Under the pieces are notes generated by a model. The model did no database searches. It was given only the letters and a program-made list of their open reading frames with translations, and had not been told where the DNA came from. This document shows, piece after piece, positions 1 to 17,235 of a stretch of 64,000 nt of DNA (the first letter of the stretch is position 1; every line of letters begins with the position of its first letter). Position numbers and translations under genes: made by a program. This stretch comes from Stratiolaelaps scimitus. Taxonomy: Eukaryota; Arthropoda; Arachnida; Mesostigmata; Laelapidae. The stretch spans positions 1 through 64,000 of the forward strand of contig JABWDB010000119.1 in NCBI GenBank assembly GCA_019614645.1, in the 5' to 3' direction.

Positions 1-3000
1 TATATATATTACACACGTGACCATGCGTACACATGTGACATGTGTGTATATATATATTACACACGTGACCATGCGTACACATGTGACATGTGTGTATATA
101 TATATATATTACACACGTGACCATGCGTACACATGTGACATGTGTGTATATATATATATTACACACGTGACCATGCGTACACATGTGACATGTGTGTATA
201 TATATATTACACACGTGACCATGCGTACACATGTGACATGTGTGTATATATATATTACACACGTGACCATGCGTACACATGTGACATGTGTGTATATATA
301 TTACACACGTGACCATGCGTACACATGTGACATGTGTGTATATATATATATTACACACGTGACCATGCGTACACATGTGACATGTGTGTATATATATATA
401 TTACACACGTGACCATGCGTACACATGTGACATGTGTGTATATATATATATTACACACGTGACCATGCGTACACATGTGACATGTGTGTATATATATATT
501 ACACACGTGACCATGCGTACACATGTGACATGTGTGTATATATATATTACACACGTGACCATGCGTACACATGTGACATGTGTGTATATATATATTACAC
601 ACGTGACCATGCGTACACATGTGACATGTGTGTATATATATATATTACACACGTGACCATGCGTACACATGTGACATGTGTGTATATATATATTACACAC
701 GTGACCATGCGTACACATGTGACATGTGTGTATATATATATTACACACGTGACCATGCGTACACATGTGACATGTGTGTATATATATATTACACACGTGA
801 CCATGCGTACACATGTGACATGTGTGTATATATATATTACACACGTGACCATGCGTACACATGTGACATGTGTGTATATATATATTACACACGTGACCAT
901 GCGTACACATGTGACATGTGTGTATATATATATATTACACACGTGACCATGCGTACACATGTGACATGTGTGTATATATATTACACACGTGACCATGCGT
1001 ACACATGTGACATGTGTGTATATATATATTACACACGTGACCATGCGTACACATGTGACATGTGTGTATATATATATTACACACGTGACCATGCGTACAC
1101 ATGTGACATGTGTTTATATATATTACACACGTGACCATGCGTACACATGTGACATGTGTGTATATATATATATTACACACGTGACCATGCGTACACATGT
1201 GACATGTGTGTATATATATATATTACACACGTGACCATGCGTACACATGTGACATGTGTGTTATATATATATATTACACACGTGACCATGCGTACACATG
1301 TGACATGTGTGTATATATATATATTACACACGTGACCATGCGTACACATGTGACATGTGTGTATATATATATATTACACACGTGACCATGCGTACACATG
1401 TGACATGTGTGTATATATATATTACACACGTGACCATGCGTACACATGTGACATGTGTGTATATATATATTACACACGTGACCATGCGTACACATGTGAC
1501 ATGTGTGTATATATATATATTACACACGTGACCATGCGTACACATGTGACATGTGTGTATATATATATTACACACGTGACCATGCGTACACATGTGACAT
1601 GTGTGTATATATATATATTACACACGTGACCATGCGTACACATGTGACATGTGTGTATATATATATTACACACGTGACCATGCGTACACATGTGACATGT
1701 GTGTATATATATATTACACACGTGACCATGCGTACACATGTGACATGTGTGTATATATATATTACACACGTGACCATGCGTACACATGTGACATGTGTGT
1801 ATATATATATTACACACGTGACCATGCGTACACATGTGACATGTGTGTATATATATATATTACACACGTGACCATGCGTACACATGTGACATGTGTGTAT
1901 ATATATATTACACACGTGACCATGCGTACACATGTGACATGTGTGTATATATATATATTACACACGTGACCATGCGTACACATGTGACATGTGTGTATAT
2001 ATATATATTACACACGTGACCATGCGTACACATGTGACATGTGTGTATATATATATTACACACGTGACCATGCGTACACATGTGACATGTGTGTATATAT
2101 ATATTACACACGTGACCATGCGTACACATGTGACATGTGTGTATATATATATTACACACGTGACCATGCGTACACATGTGACATGTGTGTATATATATAT
2201 TACACACGTGACCATGCGTACACATGTGACATGTGTGTATATATATATATTACACACGTGACCATGCGTACACATGTGACATGTGTGTATATATATATAT
2301 TACACACGTGACCATGCGTACACATGTGACATGTGTGTATATATATATTACACACGTGACCATGCGTACACATGTGACATGTGTGTTATATATATATTAC
2401 ACACGTGACCATGCGTACACATGTGACATGTGTGTATATATATATTACACACGTGACCATGCGTACACATGTGACATGTGTGTATATATATATATTACAC
2501 ACGTGACCATGCGTACACATGTGACATGTGTGTATATATATATTACACACGTGACCATGCGTACACATGTGACATGTGTGTATATATATATTACACACGT
2601 GACCATGCGTACACATGTGACATGTGTGTATATATATATTACACACGTGACCATGCGTACACATGTGACATGTGTGTATATATATATTACACACGTGACC
2701 ATGCGTACACATGTGACATGTGTGTATATATATATTACACACGTGACCATGCGTACACATGTGACATGTGTGTATATATATATTACACACGTGACCATGC
2801 GTACACATGTGACATGTGTGTATATATATATATTACACACGTGACCATGCGTACACATGTGACATGTGTGTATATATATATATTACACACGTGACCATGC
2901 GTACACATGTGACATGTGTGTATATATATATATTACACACGTGACCATGCGTACACATGTGACATGTGTGTATATATATATATTACACACGTGACCATGC

Positions 3001-6000
3001 GTACACATGTGACATGTGTGTATATATATATTACACACGTGACCATGCGTACACATGTGACATGTGTGTATATATATATTACACACGTGACCATGCGTAC
3101 ACATGTGACATGTGTGTGTATATATATATTACACACGTGACCATGCGTACACATGTGACATGTGTGTATATATATATTACACACGTGACCATGCGTACAC
3201 ATGTGACATGTGTGTATATATATATTACACACGTGACCATGCGTACACATGTGACATGTGTGTATATATATATATTACACACGTGACCATGCGTACACAT
3301 GTGACATGTGTGTATATATATATATTACACACGTGACCATGCGTACACATGTGACATGTGTGTATATATATATTACACACGTGACCATGCGTACACATGT
3401 GACATGTGTGTATATATATATATTACACACGTGACCATGCGTACACATGTGACATGTGTGTATATATATATTACACACGTGACCATGCGTACACATGTGA
3501 CATGTGTGTATATATATATATTACACACGTGACCATGCGTACACATGTGACATGTGTGTATATATATATTACACACGTGACCATGCGTACACATGTGACA
3601 TGTGTGTATATATATATTACACACGTGACCATGCGTACACATGTGACATGTGTGTATATATATATTACACACGTGACCATGCGTACACATGTGACATGTG
3701 TGTATATATATATTACACACGTGACCATGCGTACACATGTGACATGTGTGTATATATATATATTACACACGTGACCATGCGTACACATGTGACATGTGTG
3801 TATATATATATATTACACACGTGACCATGCGTACACATGTGACATGTGTGTATATATATATTACACACGTGACCATGCGTACACATGTGACATGTGTGTG
3901 TATATATATATTACACACGTGACCATGCGTACACATGTGACATGTGTGTGTATATATATATTACACACGTGACCATGCGTACACATGTGACATGTGTGTA
4001 TATATATATTACACACGTGACCATGCGTACACATGTGACATGTGTGTATATATATATTACACACGTGACCATGCGTACACATGTGACATGTGTGTATATA
4101 TATATTACACACGTGACCATGCGTACACATGTGACATGTGTGTATATATATATATTACACACGTGACCATGCGTACACATGTGACATGTGTGTATATATA
4201 TATATTACACACGTGACCATGCGTACACATGTGACATGTGTGTATATATATATATTACACACGTGACCATGCGTACACATGTGACATGTGTGTATATATA
4301 TATTACACACGTGACCATGCGTACACATGTGACATGTGTGTATATATATATATTACACACGTGACCATGCGTACACATGTGACATGTGTGTATATATATA
4401 TTACACACGTGACCATGCGTACACATGTGACATGTGTGTATATATATATTACACACGTGACCATGCGTACACATGTGACATGTGTGTATATATATATTAC
4501 ACACGTGACCATGCGTACACATGTGACATGTGTGTTTATATATATTACACACGTGACCATGCGTACACATGTGACATGTGTGTATATATATATTACACAC
4601 GTGACCATGCGTACACATGTGACATGTGTGTATATATATATTACACACGTGACCATGCGTACACATGTGACATGTGTGTATATATATATTACACACGTGA
4701 CCATGCGTACACATGTGACATGTGTGTATATATATATTACACACGTGACCATGCGTACACATGTGACATGTGTGTATATATATATTACACACGTGACCAT
4801 GCGTACACATGTGACATGTGTGTATATATATATTACACACGTGACCATGCGTACACATGTGACATGTGTGTATATATATATATTACACACGTGACCATGC
4901 GTACACATGTGACATGTGTGTATATATATATTACACACGTGACCATGCGTACACATGTGACATGTGTGTATATATATATATTACACACGTGACCATGCGT
5001 ACACATGTGACATGTGTGTATATATATATATTACACACGTGACCATGCGTACACATGTGACATGTGTTTATATATATTACACACGTGACCATGCGTACAC
5101 ATGTGACATGTGTGTATATATATATTACACACGTGACCATGCGTACACATGTGACATGTGTGTGTATATATATATTACACACGTGACCATGCGTACACAT
5201 GTGACATGTGTGTGTATATATATATTACACACGTGACCATGCGTACACATGTGACATGTGTGTGTATATATATATATTACACACGTGACCATGCGTACAC
5301 ATGTGACATGTGTGTATATATATATATTACACACGTGACCATGCGTACACATGTGACATGTGTGTGTATATATATATTACACACGTGACCATGCGTACAC
5401 ATGTGACATGTGTGTATATATATATTACACACGTGACCATGCGTACACATGTGACATGTGTGTATATATATATTACACACGTGACCATGCGTACACATGT
5501 GACATGTGTGTATATATATATATTACACACGTGACCATGCGTACACATGTGACATGTGTGTATATATATATTACACACGTGACCATGCGTACACATGTGA
5601 CATGTGTGTGTATATATATATTACACACGTGACCATGCGTACACATGTGACATGTGTGTATATATATATATTACACACGTGACCATGCGTACACATGTGA
5701 CATGTGTGTATATATATTACACACGTGACCATGCGTACACATGTGACATGTGTGTATATATATATTACACACGTGACCATGCGTACACATGTGACATGTG
5801 TGTGTATATATATATTACACACGTGACCATGCGTACACATGTGACATGTGTGTATATATATATTACACACGTGACCATGCGTACACATGTGACATGTGTG
5901 TATATATATATTACACACGTGACCATGCGTACACATGTGACATGTGTGTATATATATATTACACACGTGACCATGCGTACACATGTGACATGTGTGTATA

Positions 6001-9000
6001 TATATATTACACACGTGACCATGCGTACACATGTGACATGTGTGTATATATATATTACACACGTGACCATGCGTACACATGTGACATGTGTGTATATATA
6101 TATTACACACGTGACCATGCGTACACATGTGACATGTGTGTATATATATATATTACACACGTGACCATGCGTACACATGTGACATGTGTGTATATATATA
6201 TATTACACACGTGACCATGCGTACACATGTGACATGTGTGTATATATATATTACACACGTGACCATGCGTACACATGTGACATGTGTGTATATATATATA
6301 TTACACACGTGACCATGCGTACACATGTGACATGTGTGTGTATATATATATTACACACGTGACCATGCGTACACATGTGACATGTGTGTATATATATATA
6401 TTACACACGTGACCATGCGTACACATGTGACATGTGTGTATATATATATTACACACGTGACCATGCGTACACATGTGACATGTGTGTATATATATATTAC
6501 ACACGTGACCATGCGTACACATGTGACATGTGTGTATATATATATTACACACGTGACCATGCGTACACATGTGACATGTGTGTATATATATATTACACAC
6601 GTGACCATGCGTACACATGTGACATGTGTGTGTATATATATATTACACACGTGACCATGCGTACACATGTGACATGTGTGTGTATATATATATTACACAC
6701 GTGACCATGCGTACACATGTGACATGTGTGTGTATATATATATTACACACGTGACCATGCGTACACATGTGACATGTGTGTGTATATATATATTACACAC
6801 GTGACCATGCGTACACATGTGACATGTGTGTATATATATATTACACACGTGACCATGCGTACACATGTGACATGTGTGTATATATATATTACACACGTGA
6901 CCATGCGTACACATGTGACATGTGTGTATATATATATATTACACACGTGACCATGCGTACACATGTGACATGTGTGTATATATATATTACACACGTGACC
7001 ATGCGTACACATGTGACATGTGTGTATATATATATTACACACGTGACCATGCGTACACATGTGACATGTGTGTATATATATATTACACACGTGACCATGC
7101 GTACACATGTGACATGTGTGTATATATATATTACACACGTGACCATGCGTACACATGTGACATGTGTGTATATATATATTACACACGTGACCATGCGTAC
7201 ACATGTGACATGTGTGTGTATATATATATTACACACGTGACCATGCGTACACATGTGACATGTGTGTATATATATATTACACACGTGACCATGCGTACAC
7301 ATGTGACATGTGTGTGTATATATATATTACACACGTGACCATGCGTACACATGTGACATGTGTGTGTATATATATTACACACGTGACCATGCGTACACAT
7401 GTGACATGTGTGTGTATATATATTACACACGTGACCATGCGTACACATGTGACATGTGTGTGTATATATATTACACACGTGACCATGCGTACACATGTGA
7501 CATGTGTGTGTATATATATATTACACACGTGACCATGCGTACACATGTGACATGTGTGTATATATATATTACACACGTGACCATGCGTACACATGTGACA
7601 TGTGTGTGTATATATATATTACACACGTGACCATGCGTACACATGTGACATGTGTGTATATATATATTACACACGTGACCATGCGTACACATGTGACATG
7701 TGTGTATATATATATTACACACGTGACCATGCGTACACATGTGACATGTGTGTATATATATATTACACACGTGACCATGCGTACACATGTGACATGTGTG
7801 TTTATATATATTACACACGTGACCATGCGTACACATGTGACATGTGTGTATATATATATTACACACGTGACCATGCGTACACATGTGACATGTGTGTATA
7901 TATATATATTACACACGTGACCATGCGTACACATGTGACATGTGTGTATATATATATTACACACGTGACCATGCGTACACATGTGACATGTGTGTATATA
8001 TATATTACACACGTGACCATGCGTACACATGTGACATGTGTGTATATATATATTACACACGTGACCATGCGTACACATGTGACATGTGTGTATATATATA
8101 TTACACACGTGACCATGCGTACACATGTGACATGTGTGTATATATATATTACACACGTGACCATGCGTACACATGTGACATGTGTGTATATATATATTAC
8201 ACACGTGACCATGCGTACACATGTGACATGTGTGTATATATATATATTACACACGTGACCATGCGTACACATGTGACATGTGTGTATATATATATTACAC
8301 ACGTGACCATGCGTACACATGTGACATGTGTGTATATATATATTACACACGTGACCATGCGTACACATGTGACATGTGTGTTATATATATATTACACACG
8401 TGACCATGCGTACACATGTGACATGTGTGTATATATATATTACACACGTGACCATGCGTACACATGTGACATGTGTGTATATATATATTACACACGTGAC
8501 CATGCGTACACATGTGACATGTGTGTATATATATATTACACACGTGACCATGCGTACACATGTGACATGTGTGTATATATATATTACACACGTGACCATG
8601 CGTACACATGTGACATGTGTGTATATATATATTACACACGTGACCATGCGTACACATGTGACATGTGTGTATATATATATTACACACGTGACCATGCGTA
8701 CACATGTGACATGTGTGTATATATATATTACACACGTGACCATGCGTACACATGTGACATGTGTGTATATATATATATTACACACGTGACCATGCGTACA
8801 CATGTGACATGTGTGTATATATATATTACACACGTGACCATGCGTACACATGTGACATGTGTGTATATATATATTACACACGTGACCATGCGTACACATG
8901 TGACATGTGTGTATATATATATTACACACGTGACCATGCGTACACATGTGACATGTGTGTATATATATATTACACACGTGACCATGCGTACACATGTGAC

Positions 9001-12000
9001 ATGTGTGTATATATATATTACACACGTGACCATGCGTACACATGTGACATGTGTGTATATATATATTACACACGTGACCATGCGTACACATGTGACATGT
9101 GTGTATATATATATTACACACGTGACCATGCGTACACATGTGACATGTGTGTATATATATATTACACACGTGACCATGCGTACACATGTGACATGTGTGT
9201 ATATATATATTACACACGTGACCATGCGTACACATGTGACATGTGTGTTTATATATATTACACACGTGACCATGCGTACACATGTGACATGTGTGTATAT
9301 ATATATTACACACGTGACCATGCGTACACATGTGACATGTGTGTATATATATATTACACACGTGACCATGCGTACACATGTGACATGTGTGTATATATAT
9401 ATTACACACGTGACCATGCGTACACATGTGACATGTGTGTATATATATATTACACACGTGACCATGCGTACACATGTGACATGTGTGTATATATATATTA
9501 CACACGTGACCATGCGTACACATGTGACATGTGTGTATATATATATTACACACGTGACCATGCGTACACATGTGACATGTGTGTATATATATATTACACA
9601 CGTGACCATGCGTACACATGTGACATGTGTGTATATATATATATTACACACGTGACCATGCGTACACATGTGACATGTGTGTATATATATATTACACACG
9701 TGACCATGCGTACACATGTGACATGTGTGTATATATATATTACACACGTGACCATGCGTACACATGTGACATGTGTGTATATATATATTACACACGTGAC
9801 CATGCGTACACATGTGACATGTGTGTATATATATATTACACACGTGACCATGCGTACACATGTGACATGTGTGTATATATATATTACACACGTGACCATG
9901 CGTACACATGTGACATGTGTGTATATATATATATTACACACGTGACCATGCGTACACATGTGACATGTGTGTATATATATATATTACACACGTGACCATG
10001 CGTACACATGTGACATGTGTGTATATATATATATTACACACGTGACCATGCGTACACATGTGACATGTGTGTATATATATATTACACACGTGACCATGCG
10101 TACACATGTGACATGTGTGTGTATATATATATTACACACGTGACCATGCGTACACATGTGACATGTGTGTATATATATATTACACACGTGACCATGCGTA
10201 CACATGTGACATGTGTGTATATATATATTACACACGTGACCATGCGTACACATGTGACATGTGTGTGTATATATATATTACACACGTGACCATGCGTACA
10301 CATGTGACATGTGTGTATATATATATTACACACGTGACCATGCGTACACATGTGACATGTGTGTATATATATATTACACACGTGACCATGCGTACACATG
10401 TGACATGTGTGTATATATATATTACACACGTGACCATGCGTACACATGTGACATGTGTGTATATATATATTACACACGTGACCATGCGTACACATGTGAC
10501 ATGTGTGTATATATATATTACACACGTGACCATGCGTACACATGTGACATGTGTGTATATATATATTACACACGTGACCATGCGTACACATGTGACATGT
10601 GTGTATATATATATTACACACGTGACCATGCGTACACATGTGACATGTGTGTATATATATATATTACACACGTGACCATGCGTACACATGTGACATGTGT
10701 GTATATATATATTACACACGTGACCATGCGTACACATGTGACATGTGTGTATATATATATTACACACGTGACCATGCGTACACATGTGACATGTGTGTAT
10801 ATATATATTACACACGTGACCATGCGTACACATGTGACATGTGTGTATATATATATATTACACACGTGACCATGCGTACACATGTGACATGTGTGTATAT
10901 ATATATTACACACGTGACCATGCGTACACATGTGACATGTGTGTATATATATATATTACACACGTGACCATGCGTACACATGTGACATGTGTGTATATAT
11001 ATATTACACACGTGACCATGCGTACACATGTGACATGTGTGTATATATATATATTACACACGTGACCATGCGTACACATGTGACATGTGTGTATATATAT
11101 ATTACACACGTGACCATGCGTACACATGTGACATGTGTGTATATATATATTACACACGTGACCATGCGTACACATGTGACATGTGTGTATATATATATTA
11201 CACACGTGACCATGCGTACACATGTGACATGTGTGTATATATATATTACACACGTGACCATGCGTACACATGTGACATGTGTGTATATATATATTACACA
11301 CGTGACCATGCGTACACATGTGACATGTGTGTATATATATATTACACACGTGACCATGCGTACACATGTGACATGTGTGTATATATATATTACACACGTG
11401 ACCATGCGTACACATGTGACATGTGTGTATATATATATTACACACGTGACCATGCGTACACATGTGACATGTGTGTATATATATATTACACACGTGACCA
11501 TGCGTACACATGTGACATGTGTGTATATATATATTACACACGTGACCATGCGTACACATGTGACATGTGTGTATATATATATTACACACGTGACCATGCG
11601 TACACATGTGACATGTGTGTATATATATATATTACACACGTGACCATGCGTACACATGTGACATGTGTGTATATATATATTACACACGTGACCATGCGTA
11701 CACATGTGACATGTGTGTATATATATATATTACACACGTGACCATGCGTACACATGTGACATGTGTGTATATATATATTACACACGTGACCATGCGTACA
11801 CATGTGACATGTGTGTATATATATATTACACACGTGACCATGCGTACACATGTGACATGTGTGTATATATATATTACACACGTGACCATGCGTACACATG
11901 TGACATGTGTGTATATATATATTACACACGTGACCATGCGTACACATGTGACATGTGTGTATATATATATTACACACGTGACCATGCGTACACATGTGAC

Positions 12001-15000
12001 ATGTGTGTATATATATATATTACACACGTGACCATGCGTACACATGTGACATGTGTGTATATATATATATTACACACGTGACCATGCGTACACATGTGAC
12101 ATGTGTGTATATATATATATTACACACGTGACCATGCGTACACATGTGACATGTGTGTATATATATATATTACACACGTGACCATGCGTACACATGTGAC
12201 ATGTGTGTATATATATATTACACACGTGACCATGCGTACACATGTGACATGTGTGTATATATATATTACACACGTGACCATGCGTACACATGTGACATGT
12301 GTGTATATATATATTACACACGTGACCATGCGTACACATGTGACATGTGTGTATATATATATTACACACGTGACCATGCGTACACATGTGACATGTGTGT
12401 ATATATATATTACACACGTGACCATGCGTACACATGTGACATGTGTGTATATATATATATTACACACGTGACCATGCGTACACATGTGACATGTGTGTAT
12501 ATATATATTACACACGTGACCATGCGTACACATGTGACATGTGTGTATATATATATTACACACGTGACCATGCGTACACATGTGACATGTGTGTATATAT
12601 ATATTACACACGTGACCATGCGTACACATGTGACATGTGTGTATATATATATTACACACGTGACCATGCGTACACATGTGACATGTGTGTATATATATAT
12701 TACACACGTGACCATGCGTACACATGTGACATGTGTGTATATATATATTACACACGTGACCATGCGTACACATGTGACATGTGTGTATATATATATTACA
12801 CACGTGACCATGCGTACACATGTGACATGTGTGTATATATATATTACACACGTGACCATGCGTACACATGTGACATGTGTGTATATATATATTACACACG
12901 TGACCATGCGTACACATGTGACATGTGTGTATATATATATTACACACGTGACCATGCGTACACATGTGACATGTGTGTATATATATATTACACACGTGAC
13001 CATGCGTACACATGTGACATGTGTGTATATATATATTACACACGTGACCATGCGTACACATGTGACATGTGTGTATATATATATTACACACGTGACCATG
13101 CGTACACATGTGACATGTGTGTATATATATATTACACACGTGACCATGCGTACACATGTGACATGTGTGTATATATATATATTACACACGTGACCATGCG
13201 TACACATGTGACATGTGTGTATATATATATTACACACGTGACCATGCGTACACATGTGACATGTGTGTATATATATATATTACACACGTGACCATGCGTA
13301 CACATGTGACATGTGTGTATATATATATATTACACACGTGACCATGCGTACACATGTGACATGTGTGTATATATATATATTACACACGTGACCATGCGTA
13401 CACATGTGACATGTGTGTATATATATATTACACACGTGACCATGCGTACACATGTGACATGTGTGTATATATATATATTACACACGTGACCATGCGTACA
13501 CATGTGACATGTGTGTATATATATATATTACACACGTGACCATGCGTACACATGTGACATGTGTGTATATATATATTACACACGTGACCATGCGTACACA
13601 TGTGACATGTGTGTATATATATATTACACACGTGACCATGCGTACACATGTGACATGTGTGTATATATATATATTACACACGTGACCATGCGTACACATG
13701 TGACATGTGTGTATATATATATTACACACGTGACCATGCGTACACATGTGACATGTGTGTATATATATATATTACACACGTGACCATGCGTACACATGTG
13801 ACATGTGTGTATATATATATTACACACGTGACCATGCGTACACATGTGACATGTGTGTATATATATATTACACACGTGACCATGCGTACACATGTGACAT
13901 GTGTGTATATATATATTACACACGTGACCATGCGTACACATGTGACATGTGTGTATATATATATTACACACGTGACCATGCGTACACATGTGACATGTGT
14001 GTATATATATATTACACACGTGACCATGCGTACACATGTGACATGTGTGTATATATATATTACACACGTGACCATGCGTACACATGTGACATGTGTGTAT
14101 ATATATATTTCACACGTGACCATGCGTACACATGTGACATGTGTGTATATATATATATTACACACGTGACCATGCGTACACATGTGACATGTGTGTATAT
14201 ATATATTACACACGTGACCATGCGTACACATGTGACATGTGTGTATATATATATTACACACGTGACCATGCGTACACATGTGACATGTGTGTATATATAT
14301 ATATTACACACGTGACCATGCGTACACATGTGACATGTGTGTATATATATATATTACACACGTGACCATGCGTACACATGTGACATGTGTGTATATATAT
14401 ATTACACACGTGACCATGCGTACACATGTGACATGTGTGTATATATATATTACACACGTGACCATGCGTACACATGTGACATGTGTGTATATATATATTA
14501 CACACGTGACCATGCGTACACATGTGACATGTGTGTATATATATATTACACACGTGACCATGCGTACACATGTGACATGTGTGTATATATATATTACACA
14601 CGTGACCATGCGTACACATGTGACATGTGTGTATATATATATTACACACGTGACCATGCGTACACATGTGACATGTGTGTATATATATATTACACACGTG
14701 ACCATGCGTACACATGTGACATGTGTGTATATATATATTACACACGTGACCATGCGTACACATGTGACATGTGTGTATATATATATTACACACGTGACCA
14801 TGCGTACACATGTGACATGTGTGTATATATATATTACACACGTGACCATGCGTACACATGTGACATGTGTGTATATATATATTACACACGTGACCATGCG
14901 TACACATGTGACATGTGTGTATATATATATATTACACACGTGACCATGCGTACACATGTGACATGTGTGTATATATATATTACACACGTGACCATGCGTA

Positions 15001-15926
15001 CACATGTGACATGTGTGTATATATATATATTACACACGTGACCATGCGTACACATGTGACATGTGTGTATATATATATATTACACACGTGACCATGCGTA
15101 CACATGTGACATGTGTGTATATATATATTACACACGTGACCATGCGTACACATGTGACATGTGTGTATATATATATTACACACGTGACCATGCGTACACA
15201 TGTGACATGTGTTTATATATATTACACACGTGACCATGCGTACACATGTGACATGTGTGTATATATATATTACACACGTGACCATGCGTACACATGTGAC
15301 ATGTGTGTATATATATATTACACACGTGACCATGCGTACACATGTGACATGTGTGTATATATATATTACACACGTGACCATGCGTACACATGTGACATGT
15401 GTGTATATATATATATTACACACGTGACCATGCGTACACATGTGACATGTGTGTATATATATATTACACACGTGACCATGCGTACACATGTGACATGTGT
15501 GTATATATATATTACACACGTGACCATGCGTACACATGTGACATGTGTGTATATATATTACACACGTGACCATGCGTACACATGTGACATGTGTGTATAT
15601 ATATATTACACACGTGACCATGCGTACACATGTGACATGTGTGTATATATATATTACACACGTGACCATGCGTACACATGTGACATGTGTGTATATATAT
15701 ATTACACACGTGACCATGCGTACACATGTGACATGTGTGTATATATATTACACACGTGACCATGCGTACACATGTGACATGTGTGTATATATATATTACA
15801 CACGTGACCATGCGTACACATGTGACATGTGTGTATATATATTACACACGTGACCATGCGTACACATGTGACATGTGTGTATATATATATTACACACGTG
15901 ACCATGCGTACACATGTGACATGTGT

Positions 15927-16078
15927 ATTACACACGTGACCATGCGTACACATGTGACATGTGTATTACACACGTGACCATGCGTACACATGTGACATGT
16001 GTATTACACACGTGACCATGCGTACACATGTGACATGTGTATTACACACGTGACCATGCGTACACATGTGACATGTGT
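15927..16078. repeat. Block of 38-bp monomers lacking the TA tract
   Basis: Four consecutive junctions read GTGTATTACAC instead of GTGTGTATATATATATTACAC, so the monomer shrinks to its bare 38-bp core. The block sits within the last 1.3 kb of the array, where other short variants (44-46 bp) also concentrate. This identifies the core as the conserved element and the TA tract as the length-variable linker. Confidence 0.9.
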
Positions 16079-17072
16079 GTATATATATATTACACACGTG
16101 ACCATGCGTACACATGTGACATGTGTGTATATATATATTACACACGTGACCATGCGTACACATGTGACATGTGTGTATATATATATTACACACGTGACCA
16201 TGCGTACACATGTGACATGTGTGTATATATATATTACACACGTGACCATGCGTACACATGTGACATGTGTGTATATATATTACACACGTGACCATGCGTA
16301 CACATGTGACATGTGTGTATATATATATTACACACGTGACCATGCGTACACATGTGACATGTGTGTATATATATATTACACACGTGACCATGCGTACACA
16401 TGTGACATGTGTGTATATATATATATTACACACGTGACCATGCGTACACATGTGACATGTGTGTATATATATATATTACACACGTGACCATGCGTACACA
16501 TGTGACATGTGTGTATATATATATTACACACGTGACCATGCGTACACATGTGACATGTGTATATATATTACACACGTGACCATGCGTACACATGTGACAT
16601 GTGTGTATATATATTACACACGTGACCATGCGTACACATGTGACATGTGTGTATATATATTACACACGTGACCATGCGTACACATGTGACATGTGTGTAT
16701 ATATATTACACACGTGACCATGCGTACACATGTGACATGTGTGTATATATATTACACACGTGACCATGCGTACACATGTGACATGTGTGTATATATATTA
16801 CACACGTGACCATGCGTACACATGTGACATGTGTGTATATATATATATTACACACGTGACCATGCGTACACATGTGACATGTGTGTATATATATATTACA
16901 CACGTGACCATGCGTACACATGTGACATGTGTGTATATATATTACACACGTGACCATGCGTACACATGTGACATGTGTGTATATATATATTACACACGTG
17001 ACCATGCGTACACATGTGACATGTGTGTATATATATATATTACACACGTGACCATGCGTACACATGTGACAT

Positions 17073-17110
17073 GTGTGTATATATATATATGCGTACACAT
17101 GTGACATGTG
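17073..17110. repeat. Deleted satellite monomer near the array edge
   Basis: Here the TA tract runs directly into ATGCGTACACATG. The TTACACACGTGACC part of the core, including its E-box, is missing from this one unit. Three normal units follow before the array ends at about 17235. It fits edge degeneration of a tandem array. Confidence 0.85.
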
Positions 17111-17235
17111 TGTATATATATATTACACACGTGACCATGCGTACACATGTGACATGTGTGTATATATATATTACACACGTGACCATGCGTACACATGTGA
17201 CATGTGTGTATATATATATTACACACGTGACCATG

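Larger units (their letters stand above)
1..17235. repeat. Satellite array, ~48-bp monomer, about 350 tandem copies
   Basis: The whole stretch is one head-to-tail tandem repeat. Each monomer has a 38-bp core (landmarks TTACACACGTGACC, ATGCGTACACATG and TGACATGTGT) plus a variable TA tract. The commonest length is 48 bp, 50 bp is frequent, and 46, 44, 52 and 38 bp occur. The core is almost invariant across 17 kb; most variation is in the TA tract. Rare substitutions include GTGTTTATA (for example near 1111, 4535, 7800, 9249 and 15210) and TATTTCACAC (near 14108). Because 48 is a multiple of three, some frames stay open for hundreds of codons on both strands; these are repeat artefacts, not genes. 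The left end lies outside the window. The right end breaks off inside a monomer after ACCATGCG at about 17237. High identity suggests recent homogenisation. Whether it is centromeric, subtelomeric or dispersed cannot be told here. Confidence 0.98.

Noticed and set aside
1..17235. Long open reading frames on both strands of the satellite, up to 587 codons (7892-9655)
   Set aside because: They consist solely of 16-residue repeats generated by the 48-bp monomer and occur in several frames at once. No signal, start context or composition supports translation.
1..17235. CRISPR array
   Set aside because: The repeats are directly adjacent with only a TA tract of variable length between cores; there are no unique spacers and the host is a eukaryote.
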